Of a DNA stretch of 64,000 bases, positions 7,523 through 17,143 are shown piece after piece; the first letter of the stretch is position 1; each line of letters starts with the position of its first letter. The translations under genes were made by a program, and so were the position numbers. Source of the DNA: Burkholderia ubonensis (lineage in GTDB: Bacteria > Pseudomonadota > Gammaproteobacteria > Burkholderiales > Burkholderiaceae); NCBI RefSeq assembly GCF_001718695.1, contig NZ_CP013422.1, positions 372,001 through 436,000 of the forward strand, given 5' to 3'. The notes under the pieces are model-generated. The model had not been told where the DNA came from and ran no database searches. It saw only the letters and a program-made list of their open reading frames with translations.

Positions 7523-9168
7523 TTCTGCACAGCTCCTGCATCGCGCGAGGCGGCCGCGGCCAGCGTCGGGCCGGGTTGGGCGGGGGCCACGGCGGCCGGG
7601 TCGCCGCCCTTGGCGAGCGCGTCCCAGCGCTGCTGCGAGGCGGTGATCGCGCTGCGAATCGCGGCGAGGTCGTAGCCGGTGGGCTTGTCGCTCATCGGGT
7701 CGAGGCCCAGCGTGGCGAGCATCTGGCCATAGGCGCTTTCGAGTTCGCCGTAGCTCTGGTACAGGCGCAGCTCCGACATCATCGCCTGCGTGGCGTTGCG
7801 GATTTCCTCGAGCTTGCCCTGCGCGTTCGCTTCCGTGGCGTTGTGCGTATGCCGCAGGATCTGGCCGTCCACGTCGTTCATCTGCTTGAACAGGTCGAAC
7901 TGGCGCGTCTTCGCCGCGAGCTCGCTGCGCGCCACGTGCACCTGCGTGAGCACCGCCATGCTCAGCGCCATGCGCTGCATCTTGGCCACGTCGAGCTGCG
8001 CCTGCGCCGTGCCGCGGATGTTGCGCGCGTTCAGCAGGTTCAGCAGGTTCCAGCTCACGCTGATGCCGGCCGTGCGCCAGGCGTTGTACACGAGGAAGCT
8101 GTTGCTGTCGAAGTGCGCGCCGAGGCTGAACTCGATGCCGGGCAGCAGCTTGGCCATCGCCTTGTGCGTCTCGTTCACGCTGATGCGCTCGTTGTAGCTC
8201 GCTTCCACCAGCTCGGGGCGGCGTTGCAGCGCCATGTCTTCCATCTTCGGCATGGCCATGTCGAAGGCCGGCACCTTGAAGTCGCTGCTCGCGGCCAGCG
8301 TGAAGTCCTTGCCCGGCTCGAGATTCATCAGCGAGGCGAGGCGCGGCTTGGCTTCCTCGAGCTGGTCGCGCACGGCCTCGAGCTGGCGCATCAGATCGAG
8401 CAGCGAGCGCTGGTAGTTCAGCGTGTCGAGCGGCGAGCGCAGGCCCTGCGCCTGGGTGCGGCGCGAATCGTCGAGCGCCGACCGCGCCTGGGTCAGCAGC
8501 GGCTCGATGCGATCGCGCAGGCGCTGCGCGCCCACCGCTTGCCAGTAGGCCTCGCGCACCTGCTGCATCATCAGCTGCACGACCTTGCGGCGGCGCTGCT
8601 CGAGCACCAGCACGCGGTCGGACTGTTCCTTGGCCTCGAAGTAGCTCACGCCGAAGTCGAGGATGTTCCAGGACAGGTTCAGGTCGGCGGTGCGGCTGTT
8701 CTTGTCGGTGGAGTACGACGGAATCAGCGACTGGTCGTGCGTGTAGAGACCTTCCGACGACGAAGCGAGCTCGTGGTTGCGGTTGGCGTAACCGGCTGCG
8801 GCCGTCAGCTTGGGCAGCAGGTCGAAGTTCGACAGGTCGAGCTGGCGCTGGGCGAGCGCCTCTTCCATCATCTTCAGGCGATGGTCGAGGTTGTAGCGCA
8901 CGGCGCGCGCCATGGCCTCGTCGAGCGTGATCGGACCGGTCACCGGCTGCTGGTCGGCGAACATCGCCGTGCGGTCGGTGTGGGCGGTGGCGGCGCGCTC
9001 GGCATCCGTGAACGGTACCGGCTTGATGGCGCAGCCGGACAGCCAGACGACGGCCACGGCGGCCGCGAGCAATGCGGGACGCGGTGCGCGTCCCCGGAGC
9101 GTCTTGTTTTTCAAGTCGAGGGGTCTCTTGGAAAAATGGGCGAATGAACGGGCGAAAGCGAAGGTCAT
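7519..9168 (-). CDS. TolC-family outer-membrane efflux lipoprotein
   Basis: A 549-residue protein. The frame is open far upstream, but the ATG at 9168 overlaps the adhesin stop codon (ATGA). It gives a signal peptide with lipobox LSGC, the lipidated cysteine being residue 46. The body shows two TolC-type repeats rich in long amphipathic helices (MMEEALAQRQLDLSNFDLLPKL; YLSWNILDFGV-like NLSWNILDFGVSYFEAKEQSDR). It should form the trimeric outer-membrane duct through which the large DUF4347 protein leaves the cell, docked to the adaptors encoded next in the operon. A more general drug-efflux role is less likely because it sits between the adhesin and the adaptor genes. Confidence 0.88.
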   Translation of the reverse strand: MTFAFARSFAHFSKRPLDLKNKTLRGRAPRPALLAAAVAVVWLSGCAIKPVPFTDAERAATAHTDRTAMFADQQPVTGPITLDEAMARAVRYNLDHRLKMMEEALAQRQLDLSNFDLLPKLTAAAGYANRNHELASSSEGLYTHDQSLIPSYSTDKNSRTADLNLSWNILDFGVSYFEAKEQSDRVLVLEQRRRKVVQLMMQQVREAYWQAVGAQRLRDRIEPLLTQARSALDDSRRTQAQGLRSPLDTLNYQRSLLDLMRQLEAVRDQLEEAKPRLASLMNLEPGKDFTLAASSDFKVPAFDMAMPKMEDMALQRRPELVEASYNERISVNETHKAMAKLLPGIEFSLGAHFDSNSFLVYNAWRTAGISVSWNLLNLLNARNIRGTAQAQLDVAKMQRMALSMAVLTQVHVARSELAAKTRQFDLFKQMNDVDGQILRHTHNATEANAQGKLEEIRNATQAMMSELRLYQSYGELESAYGQMLATLGLDPMSDKPTGYDLAAIRSAITASQQRWDALAKGGDPAAVAPAQPGPTLAAAASRDAGAVQK

Positions 9169-12100
9169 GAGCGGCGCTCCCCGGTGACGTGCAGGGTGGC
9201 CAGCGCATTGGCGAACTGGGCGGCGAGCGAGGGCTTGGCGAGGGGCGCGGCCTGCGCGTGCGGCGCGACGGCGTGGCCGTTGCCCTTGCCGTGTTCGGCG
9301 GGCTTGCCGGCGGCGTTGCCGTGGGCGTCGAAGCGCATCGTCACCTCGCGGCGCACGAGGTTGCCGGCGGCATCGCGCTGCACGAGCGTGACCCGAACGT
9401 CGTGCACGCCGGCGGGCGGCTTGCCGCTGAGTACGCCCGATTGCGCGTCGTAGTGCAGCCACGCCGGCAGCGGTGCGCCGTTGGCGAGCGTGACGGCGGT
9501 GACGGCCGCGTCGTCGGCGCCCGGCGCCTGCGCGTCGCGGGTGGCGGGCGTCTGCACCAGCGTCCGCACGTTCACCGCGAAATCCTGGCCGGCACGATGC
9601 AGCGGATGCACGTCGATCGGCGCCAGCGGATGAGCAGCCGGCGTCGCGCCTTCGATCCCGGCCGGTACCAGCGAATCGAGCGGCCGCACGTGCGTGTCGC
9701 CGAGCGAACGCTCGCGCGCACCGTGGCTCGCGAAGGTGAAGGTGTCGCGCGTGCCGATCGAACCGACGTCCCGCTGGCTGGTCGCGCCGAATGCATCGAG
9801 CACGATCAGCGGACTCGATACCCCGTCGGACTGGCCGAGGCTGTCGTCGGCGAGCAGCGGCGCGGCGTGCGGCAGGCCGATCGGCATGGCGCCGGTTTGC
9901 TCGCGGTCGGGTTGACCGTTCTGGTCGTGCGGCAGCACCCATTGCGGCAGGATCGGCGTGCCGACCGGCTGCGCCGTGCCGACGATGGTCAGCGTGCGCG
10001 TGAGCGGCGCGCTGGTCTTGACGCCGTCGCCGACCGTGAACACCAGCGTGCGCGTGCTGCCGGTGTGCTCGGCCTGCGTATGGAGATAGCCGACCGCGGT
10101 GAGCGCGGCCTGCCATTGCGCCAAGGTGGCGTTGCCGCTGGCCGAGTGCAGCGTGAGCGTGCCGTGCGCGGCGTCGAAGCTCGCGGCGATGTCGCCGGTG
10201 GCCGCGCCTGCCGCGAAGCTCAGCACGTCGTGCTGGGCGTCGAAGGCGCCGCTGAAGGCGATCGTGGCGGTGGTGGGCGCCGTGGCGTTCAGATCGGTCA
10301 GCGTGATGCCGGCGCCGACCGACACCGGGACGGTGACGCGGCCGCCCGCCGTATAGCTCAGTTGCGTGCCGTCCACGCCGAGCAGTGGCGTCTGGTGCGT
10401 CGCCGTGACCGACACGCTGCGCTCCAGCGCGGCGCTCGTCTTGACGCCGTCGTTGATGGTGAAGCCGATGCTGCGGGTGGTCGTGTCGGGCGTGACGGCC
10501 GTGTCGGTGTAGGTGACCGAGCGCAGCGCGGCCTGCCATTGCGCGAGCGTGGCGGTGCCGCCCGCGGAGACGAGGGTGAGCGTGCCGTGCGCGGCGTCGA
10601 AGCTCGCCGTGATGTTGCCCATCGTGCCGTCGTTGCTGAACGCGAGCACGTCCTCGCCGGCGTGGAAGCCCGCGCCGATCTGCACGGTGGCCGAGGCCAG
10701 CGTGGCGTTGTCGAGGTCGCTCAGCGTGAGGCTGCCGTCGATCGTCACCGGTACGGATGCGGCGTTGTCGCCCGCCACGAACGCGGCCGGGCCGCTGCTG
10801 GTGGTGGAGAGCGTCGGCGTCTGGTCGGTGGTGGCGACGGTCACGTCGCGCGTGATGGCGACGCTGGTCTTGGCGCCGTCGCTGACCGCGAAGCCGATGG
10901 TGCGCGTGGCCGTGTCGGGCGTGACGGCCGTGTCGGTGTAGGTGACCGAGCGCAGCGCGGCCTGCCATTGCGCTAGCGTGGCGGTGCCGCCCGACGAGAC
11001 GAGCGTGAGCGTGCCGTGCGCGGCGTCGTAGGCGGCGGTGATGTTGCCCATCGTGGCGCGGTCGTTGGTGAACGCGAGCACGTCCTGCCCGGCGTGGAAG
11101 CCCGCGCCGATCTGCACGGTGGCCGAGGCCAGCGTCGCGTTGTCGCGGTCCGACAGCGTGATGCCCGAATCCACCGTGACCGGCTGGGACGGCGCGTTGT
11201 CTGCCGACACGAACGCAGTGCTGCCGCTGGCGGTCGAGCCCACGAGCGGCGTCTGGTCGGTGGCGGCCACGCTCACGTCGCGCGAGTAGGCGGCGCTGGT
11301 CCTCACGCCGTCGTTGATGCTGAAGCCGATGCTGCGGGTGGTCGCGTCGGGCGTGACGGCCGTGTCGGTGTAGGTGACCGAGCGCAGCGCGGCCTGCCAT
11401 TGCGCGAGCGTGGCGGTGCCGCCCGCGGAGACGAGGGTGAGCGTGCCGTGCGCGGCGTCGAAGCTCGCCGTGATGTTGCCCATCGTGCCGTCGTTGCTGA
11501 ACGCGAGCACGTCCTCGCCCGCATGGAAGCCCGCGCCGATCTGCACCGTGGCCGAGGCCAGCGTCGCATTGTCGAGGTCGCTCAGCGTGAGGCCGCCGTC
11601 GATCGTCACCGGTACGGATGCGGTGTTGTCGCCCGCCACGAACGCGGCCGGGCCGCTGCTGGTGGTGGAGAGCGTCGGCGTCTGGTCGGTGGTGGCGACG
11701 GTCACGTCGCGCGTGATGGCGACGCTGGTCTTGGTGCCGTCGCTGACCGCGAAGCCGATGGTGCGGGTGGCCGTGTCGGGCGTGACGGCCGTGTCGGTGT
11801 AGGTGACCGAGCGCAGCGCGGCCTGCCATTGCGCGAGCGTGGCGGTGCCGCCCGCCGAGACGAGCGTGAGCGTGCCGTGCGCGGCGTCGTAGGCGGCGGT
11901 GATGTTGCCCATCGTGGCGCGGTCGTTGGTGAACGCGAGCACGTCCTGCCCGGCGTGGAAGCCCGCGCCGATCTGCACGGTGGCCGCGGCCAGCGTCGCA
12001 TTGTCGAGGTCGGTCACCGCGATGCCGGTGTCGATCGCGACCGGCGTGGATGCCGCGTTGTCGGCGGCCACGAACGCGGCGCTGCCGGTGCTGCTGGTGG

Positions 12101-15100
12101 ACAGCAGCGGGGTCTGCTCGGTCGGCGTGACGACGATGGTGCGCGTCAGCACGTTGCTGAACTGCGAGCCGGCGCTCAGCGAAAAGCTGACGGTGCGCGT
12201 CGCGTCGTTCGGCGTGACCTGCGTGTCGCTATAGGCCACCGAGCGCAGCGCGGCCTGCCATTGGGCGAGCGTGGCCGAGCCGTTCGCCGAGGTCAGCGTC
12301 AGCATGCCGGTCGACGTATCGTAGCTGCCGGTGATGTTGCCCATCGTCAGGCCGTCGTTGCTGAACGACAGCCGGTCCTCGCCGCTATACAGGTTGCCCG
12401 TGATCGCGATCACCGCGCCGTCGACTACGTTGCCGAGCGGGTCCGCGACGGTCAGGTTCGGGTCGATCGCCACCGGCGCGGCGCTGGCGTTGTCGCCGGC
12501 CACGAAGCTCGCGCTGCCGGTGCTGGAGGTGCCCAGCGCCGGCGCCGAGCTGATCACGTTGACGCTGTAGTCGAGCGGCGAGCTGGTCTTCACGCCGTCG
12601 TTGACGACGACGCTGACGGTGCGCGTGCCGAGCGCGGCGTTGGCGCCGGTCGAGAACTGCAGGCTGTCGAGCACCGTCTGCCATTGCGCGACGGTGCCGC
12701 CGGTCGAGCTGATCGTCAGCGTGCCGCTGGCCGCGTCGTAGTTGACGTTCATGCCGTTGGTCAGCGTCGAAGGCGGCACGCTGATGCCGAGCGTGTCGCC
12801 GCTTTGCAGACCCGCGGTGATCTGTACCGTGATCGACATCGGTACCAGCGTCGAGCCGCTCACGTTCCGGTCGGTCAGCGTGATGCCGCTGTCGATCGCG
12901 GTGGCGGCCTGGCCGGTCAGGTAGTCGACGCTGTTGCCCGAGGCGCCGACCAGCGGCGTCTGATGGGTCGCCTGTACCACGATCACCTTGCTCGAGCCGA
13001 CGCTGGACTTGGTGCCGTCGTTGACGCTGAAGCTGATGGTGCGACTCGCGGTCTGCGGCACCACGGCCGTGTCGGTGTAGGTGACCGAGCGCAGCGCGGC
13101 CTGCCACTGGGCGGCGGTCGAGCCGCCTGCCGAGGTCAGCGTGAGCGTGCCGGTGCCGGCGTCGAAATGCGCCTGGATGTCGCCGAACGCGCCGTTGCCG
13201 AGCGCGAGCACGTCTTCGCCGCTGTGGAAGTTGCCGGTGATCGCCACGGTGGCCGACGCCATGGTCGCCGAGTCGGAGTCGGTCAGCGTCAAGCCGGCGT
13301 CCACCACGACCGGGGCGGAGGGCGCGTTGTCGCCCGAAACGAAGGTGGTGGTGCCGCCGCTGTCGGTGACGATCGGCGACTGGTCGGTCGGAACGACGTT
13401 GATCGTGCGCTGGAAGTTGGTGCTGACCTTCGAGCCGTCCGTGATCACGAAGTTGATGACGCGCTGCGTGCCGTCCGGCGTGGCGGCCGAATCGGTAAAG
13501 CGGACCGAGCGCAGCGCGGCCTGCCATTGCGCGAGCGTGGCGGTGCCGCCCGCCGAGCTGAGGGCCAGCACGCCGTTCGAGTACGCGCCCGTGATGTTGC
13601 CCATCGTCGAGCCGTCGTTGGTGAACAGCAGCGTATCGCCGTTCGCGTCGTAACCGCTCGCGATCACGACGTTGGCCTGGGTCAGCGTGGCGTTGTCGCG
13701 ATCGGACACCGTGATGCCCGAATCGATCACGACCGGCGTGCTGGGCACGTTGTCGCCCTGCGTGAACGTGAGGCTCCCAGACGAGCCGCCGATCACCGGT
13801 GTCTGGTCGGTATCGGCGACGGTCACGGTGGAGGTGGCCGCGGTGCTGGTCTTGGTGCCGTCGCTGATCGCGAAGCTGACGGTGCGCGCGAGGGCGCCCG
13901 GCGTAATGGCCGTCGAGTCGTAGGTGACGGCCCGCAGCGCGTTCTGCCACTGTGCGAGCGTGGCCTGGTTGCCCGACGAGGTCAGCGTCAGCGTGCCGTT
14001 CGCGTACACGGCCGAGATGTTGCCGTACAGCGCGGTGCTGTTGTTGTTGAAGGCGAGCACGTCGGTCGCCTCGTAATGGCCGGTGATGGTGACCACGGCC
14101 TGCTGGAGCGGGCCGCCGTCCAGATCGCCGACGGTGATGGCGTCGTTGACGGCGACCGCCGTCGAGGCGGTGTTGTCGCCGGCCACGAACGAGACGGTGT
14201 TGCCGCCGGCGCCGATCACCGGCGTCTGGTCGGTGGCCGTCACGGTCACGTTGCGCGTGGCCGTCGAGCTGGTCAGCGTGCCGTCGTTGATCTGGAAGCT
14301 GACCGTGCGTGTGCTGGACGAAGGCACCACCAGGTCGTTCGTGAACTGGATCGAGGCAAGCGCGTTCTGCCACTGCAGCAGCGACGCGCCGCCGGCCGCG
14401 GTCAGCGTCAGCACGCCCGTGCTGCCGTCGTACGCGCCGCTGATGTTGCCCATCGTCGCCGGATTGGCGGTGAACAGCAGCTGGTCGTGATTGCCCTGGA
14501 AGTTGCCTGTGATCGCGACGGTCGCGCTGACCAGCGTCGTGCTGCTGCCGTCGGTGAGCAGAATGCCCGGGTCGACCGCCACCGGCGTCGAGGTGGTGTT
14601 GTCGCCGCTCACGAACTGCGCCGAGCCGCTGTCGGTGCTGACCGTCGGGCCGGCCGTGACCACCATGCTGTGATGCAGCAGCGCGCTGGTCTTGGTGCCG
14701 TCGCCGACGGCGAACGTGATGTCGCGCGTGCCGCCCGTCGTGCCCGTCGCGCTCGCGAACGTGACGGCGTCGAAAGCGTTCTGCCATTGCGCGACGGTGG
14801 CGGTGCCGCCGGCCGACGTCAGCGTGAGCGCGTGCGTGGTCGCATTGTAGCTGCCGATGATGTTGCCATACAGCGTCACGTTCGAGTTGTTGAACGCGAG
14901 CGTGTCGCCGGTCGCGTAGCCGCTTGCGATCGTGACGGCGCCCGAGGTCAGCGTCGGCGTGTCGGCGTCGCTGACGTGCACGTTGGCGTCGACCGCGACC
15001 GCGGCCGAGCCGGCGAAGTAGCTGGTGCTGGTGGCGCCGCCCTCGGTCACGAGCGGCGTCTGGTCGACGGAGGTGACGGTGATGGTGCGCGTGGCCACGT

Positions 15101-16847
15101 TGCTCGCCTCGGTGCCGTCGTTGAACGCGAACGACACCGTGCGGGTGGTGGTGGACAGGTTGGGCGAGGCCTGCGTGCTGAAGAACGTGATCGACTGCAG
15201 CGCGGCCTGCCAGCTGGCGAGGCTGGGCGACCCGCTGCCGGTCAGCGTCAGGACGCCGGTGGCGCTGTTGTAGCTGCCGGTGATGCCGTTTTGCGCGACG
15301 AACGACAACTGGTCGCCGCTCTGCACGTTGGTGATGCGGACCGTGGCGGTGCTTGCCGAGGCCGAACTGGGGTCGGAGATCGTGATGCCGGGGTCCACCG
15401 CCACAGCGGTGCCGCCCACGCCGTTGTCGCTCGAACTCCACGACGCGCTGCCGCTGCTGGTGGTCACCGACGGGCCGTTGTCGGTATAGGCGAGGTTGTT
15501 GAGCGTGGGCTCGAAGCTGCCCGAGTCGTTCTGGTCGATCAGCGAGAACGAGACGATGTTGTTGAAGGCGCTGCCGAGCTGTATCTGGCTCGACACGGTG
15601 CCGGTGAAGCCGCCCACCGCGGCCGTGGCGAGCTGGACCAGCGCGCTCTTCGAGCCGTTGGCGTAGGTGGCCTGGATGTACAGGTCGCCGTTGAACGAGC
15701 TGAGGTCGAAGCTCTGCAGGCTGAACTGGTGGCCGTTGGCGAGCGAGATGGTGACGTTGCTCATCGTCGAGGCGCCGTCGGCGTTGATGTCCAGGACGCC
15801 GTCGGTGGGCGACACGGAGATGTCGCTCGGGAACGGCGAGTTCGACGCGTTGTAGGCGTAGGTGTTGCCGGGCTGGTCGAACGTGTAGACGAGGCCGTCG
15901 AGCGTGAACTGGGACAGGCCGATCGCCGCGAAGTTGTCGGCGGCCGCGCTGTCGTAGGTTTCCGTCGTCACGCCGAGCAGTTCGTTGAACTGCGCCTGGG
16001 CGCTGGCCGATTCGTTCAGCGCGGTGTGGACGTTGCCGACCTGGTATTCGAGCGTCCAGTTGCCGCCGAGCGCGGCCGAGCCGGTCGCGTCGATCGAGGC
16101 GGCCACGTTCAGGTGGGTGATGCCGGCGATCTTCTGTACCAGTGCCTGACCGTCGGCCTGTTGGGCCACGTCGCAGCCGTAGATCAGGAAGTCGCCGCCG
16201 GCGTGCATCGCCGCGCCGATCTGTGCGAGCTGCGTGCTGTAGCCGGACAGATCGCCGTTGGTGAGCCAGGTGGAGCCGACCTGGATCGCGCCGTCGCTGC
16301 CGTGCGAGAGCAGGCTGATCGACTCCACGCCGCGATGGGCCTGCAGGTATTGCGCGATCTGCGCGAGGCCGTCGGTTTTCGCGTCGAGCACCACGTACTG
16401 CGTACCGGCGGGCAGACCGGCGATCAGGACCTGGTAGTTCGCGACGCTCGGGTCGATGAACACGACCTCGGTCTGCGCGGCCGACATCGCGGCGCTGCCG
16501 TCGGTCGTGGCGGCATGTTGCGCTTCCCGTTGCGTCGATGGTGCCTGCTGGCGGTTCTGCGCGAACGGCGAGATCGGGTCGCTGCTCTGCGGCTTGTCCG
16601 CCGGTGCGTTGGGAGCGGCATTATTCGATGTGCCGACCGCGGGCGTGTAGATATGCGCCTCGGTGCGATGGATGACTTCCGCTGGCGCGTGCTCGTGGGC
16701 ATGCGGCTGGGCGGCCACGGCGGCCACCGATGCGTCGTAGACGACACGCGGCTCGAGGGCGAGCAACAGGGGCGAGGCCGCGATGCGCGGGCCGGGCTGG
16801 CTGGCGTTTTGCTTCTGGCGCGCGAACCACTGCTTGATGATCTTCAT
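9165..16847 (-). CDS. Giant repeat-rich surface/secreted protein with LEPR motif and DUF4347 domain
   Basis: A 2560-residue, acidic, Ser/Thr/Ala-rich protein, first gene of its operon. The N-terminus is not a classical signal peptide: a basic patch, then LLLALEPRVVYDAS, the LEPR motif seen at the start of large exported repeat proteins. Residues about 127-285 are a DUF4347 domain with ISLLSHG (H182) and FLIYGCDVA (C225), reminiscent of a clan CD-type His-Cys pair (inference). Thirteen repeats of about 141 residues follow, each with FVAGDN, TMGNIT, GTLTL and LAQWQAALRSVTYTDTAVTP cores. Near the C-terminus is a putative Ig-like segment (LPAWLHYDAQSGVLSGKPPAG). No RTX nonapeptides or obvious type I secretion tail are seen. 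It is probably an adhesin or biofilm matrix protein exported by the four downstream gene products. Confidence 0.85.
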   Translation of the reverse strand: MKIIKQWFARQKQNASQPGPRIAASPLLLALEPRVVYDASVAAVAAQPHAHEHAPAEVIHRTEAHIYTPAVGTSNNAAPNAPADKPQSSDPISPFAQNRQQAPSTQREAQHAATTDGSAAMSAAQTEVVFIDPSVANYQVLIAGLPAGTQYVVLDAKTDGLAQIAQYLQAHRGVESISLLSHGSDGAIQVGSTWLTNGDLSGYSTQLAQIGAAMHAGGDFLIYGCDVAQQADGQALVQKIAGITHLNVAASIDATGSAALGGNWTLEYQVGNVHTALNESASAQAQFNELLGVTTETYDSAAADNFAAIGLSQFTLDGLVYTFDQPGNTYAYNASNSPFPSDISVSPTDGVLDINADGASTMSNVTISLANGHQFSLQSFDLSSFNGDLYIQATYANGSKSALVQLATAAVGGFTGTVSSQIQLGSAFNNIVSFSLIDQNDSGSFEPTLNNLAYTDNGPSVTTSSGSASWSSSDNGVGGTAVAVDPGITISDPSSASASTATVRITNVQSGDQLSFVAQNGITGSYNSATGVLTLTGSGSPSLASWQAALQSITFFSTQASPNLSTTTRTVSFAFNDGTEASNVATRTITVTSVDQTPLVTEGGATSTSYFAGSAAVAVDANVHVSDADTPTLTSGAVTIASGYATGDTLAFNNSNVTLYGNIIGSYNATTHALTLTSAGGTATVAQWQNAFDAVTFASATGTTGGTRDITFAVGDGTKTSALLHHSMVVTAGPTVSTDSGSAQFVSGDNTTSTPVAVDPGILLTDGSSTTLVSATVAITGNFQGNHDQLLFTANPATMGNISGAYDGSTGVLTLTAAGGASLLQWQNALASIQFTNDLVVPSSSTRTVSFQINDGTLTSSTATRNVTVTATDQTPVIGAGGNTVSFVAGDNTASTAVAVNDAITVGDLDGGPLQQAVVTITGHYEATDVLAFNNNSTALYGNISAVYANGTLTLTSSGNQATLAQWQNALRAVTYDSTAITPGALARTVSFAISDGTKTSTAATSTVTVADTDQTPVIGGSSGSLTFTQGDNVPSTPVVIDSGITVSDRDNATLTQANVVIASGYDANGDTLLFTNDGSTMGNITGAYSNGVLALSSAGGTATLAQWQAALRSVRFTDSAATPDGTQRVINFVITDGSKVSTNFQRTINVVPTDQSPIVTDSGGTTTFVSGDNAPSAPVVVDAGLTLTDSDSATMASATVAITGNFHSGEDVLALGNGAFGDIQAHFDAGTGTLTLTSAGGSTAAQWQAALRSVTYTDTAVVPQTASRTISFSVNDGTKSSVGSSKVIVVQATHQTPLVGASGNSVDYLTGQAATAIDSGITLTDRNVSGSTLVPMSITVQITAGLQSGDTLGISVPPSTLTNGMNVNYDAASGTLTISSTGGTVAQWQTVLDSLQFSTGANAALGTRTVSVVVNDGVKTSSPLDYSVNVISSAPALGTSSTGSASFVAGDNASAAPVAIDPNLTVADPLGNVVDGAVIAITGNLYSGEDRLSFSNDGLTMGNITGSYDTSTGMLTLTSANGSATLAQWQAALRSVAYSDTQVTPNDATRTVSFSLSAGSQFSNVLTRTIVVTPTEQTPLLSTSSTGSAAFVAADNAASTPVAIDTGIAVTDLDNATLAAATVQIGAGFHAGQDVLAFTNDRATMGNITAAYDAAHGTLTLVSAGGTATLAQWQAALRSVTYTDTAVTPDTATRTIGFAVSDGTKTSVAITRDVTVATTDQTPTLSTTSSGPAAFVAGDNTASVPVTIDGGLTLSDLDNATLASATVQIGAGFHAGEDVLAFSNDGTMGNITASFDAAHGTLTLVSAGGTATLAQWQAALRSVTYTDTAVTPDATTRSIGFSINDGVRTSAAYSRDVSVAATDQTPLVGSTASGSTAFVSADNAPSQPVTVDSGITLSDRDNATLASATVQIGAGFHAGQDVLAFTNDRATMGNITAAYDAAHGTLTLVSSGGTATLAQWQAALRSVTYTDTAVTPDTATRTIGFAVSDGAKTSVAITRDVTVATTDQTPTLSTTSSGPAAFVAGDNAASVPVTIDGSLTLSDLDNATLASATVQIGAGFHAGEDVLAFSNDGTMGNITASFDAAHGTLTLVSAGGTATLAQWQAALRSVTYTDTAVTPDTTTRSIGFTINDGVKTSAALERSVSVTATHQTPLLGVDGTQLSYTAGGRVTVPVSVGAGITLTDLNATAPTTATIAFSGAFDAQHDVLSFAAGAATGDIAASFDAAHGTLTLHSASGNATLAQWQAALTAVGYLHTQAEHTGSTRTLVFTVGDGVKTSAPLTRTLTIVGTAQPVGTPILPQWVLPHDQNGQPDREQTGAMPIGLPHAAPLLADDSLGQSDGVSSPLIVLDAFGATSQRDVGSIGTRDTFTFASHGARERSLGDTHVRPLDSLVPAGIEGATPAAHPLAPIDVHPLHRAGQDFAVNVRTLVQTPATRDAQAPGADDAAVTAVTLANGAPLPAWLHYDAQSGVLSGKPPAGVHDVRVTLVQRDAAGNLVRREVTMRFDAHGNAAGKPAEHGKGNGHAVAPHAQAAPLAKPSLAAQFANALATLHVTGERRS
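9980..15480 (-). repeat. Thirteen tandem ~141-codon repeats in the giant surface protein
   Basis: Thirteen copies are countable from the invariant WQ of the ...QWQxAL... core. Copies 1-8 (high coordinates) are divergent; copies 9-12 are nearly identical to each other. This pattern suggests an old array with recent amplification near its C-terminal end. Confidence 0.85.
10435..11991 (-). repeat. Recent 861-bp tandem duplication (two-repeat unit)
   Basis: About 700 bases starting near 10435 recur 861 bp further on, starting near 11296, with only scattered substitutions. For example, a 142-codon stretch differs at about three residues. The unit equals two protein repeats (287 codons), so copies 9/11 and 10/12 are paired duplicates. 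The array is a likely site of copy-number change by recombination and of assembly collapse. Confidence 0.8.
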
Positions 16848-16939
16848 GACGATGCTCTCCCTGCTGCTACCTGCCAGATGCCGTGCGGCCGGCTGCGGGG
16901 CCGCACCGGCCCCGCCTGATGATTGAAGCCCGGTCGCGA

Positions 16940-17143
16940 TCAGCCGCGCGACGGGAAGCTGCCTTCCAGCGCGATAATGAATGACAGACCGAGGTACGGA
17001 TTGCGGACGTTGACGGGCATGTTGCTGCGCGACACGCCGATCATGACGGTCGGGTTGGTTGTGAATTCAACGGCCGCGTCGAACGGCTTGAGTGTCTTGC
17101 TCGTCGTGTTTACGGCGCCGCCCTGTGTTTCTGAAGGCAGGGT
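16940..17143 (-). pseudogene. Orphan C-terminal fragment, possibly of a membrane or barrel protein
   Basis: On the minus strand about 65 codons are open between an upstream TAA and a TGA, with no start codon except an internal ATG. They encode a protein-like segment (FDAAVEFTTNPTVMIGV ... NPYLGLSFIIALEGSF) with alternating hydrophobic pattern and sensible codon use. It reads like the last strands of a larger protein whose 5' part is gone. It ends 93 bp upstream of the adhesin start codon, so the adhesin promoter must lie in or just after this relic. The parent family was not recognised. Confidence 0.35.

Noticed and set aside
7519..11829. Very long continuous frame of 1436 codons through the TolC-like gene and into the adhesin region
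   Set aside because: The upstream part is the antisense-free +frame artefact of the repeat DNA, Arg/His/Gly-rich; the TolC homology and lipobox begin only at ATG 9168.
12385..15441. 1018-codon minus-strand frame overlapping the adhesin
   Set aside because: It is a shifted reading of the same repeats and has no start signal or recognisable domain.
9165..16847. RTX toxin/type I secretion substrate
   Set aside because: No GGxGxDxxx nonapeptide repeats or C-terminal RTX signal were found, and no HlyB-type ATPase is encoded nearby.
11016..16919. 1967-codon plus-strand open frame opposite the adhesin
   Set aside because: It is complementary to the repeat array, composed of Arg/Gly/Val/Asp repeats with no family features; GC-rich antisense frames are long by chance here.
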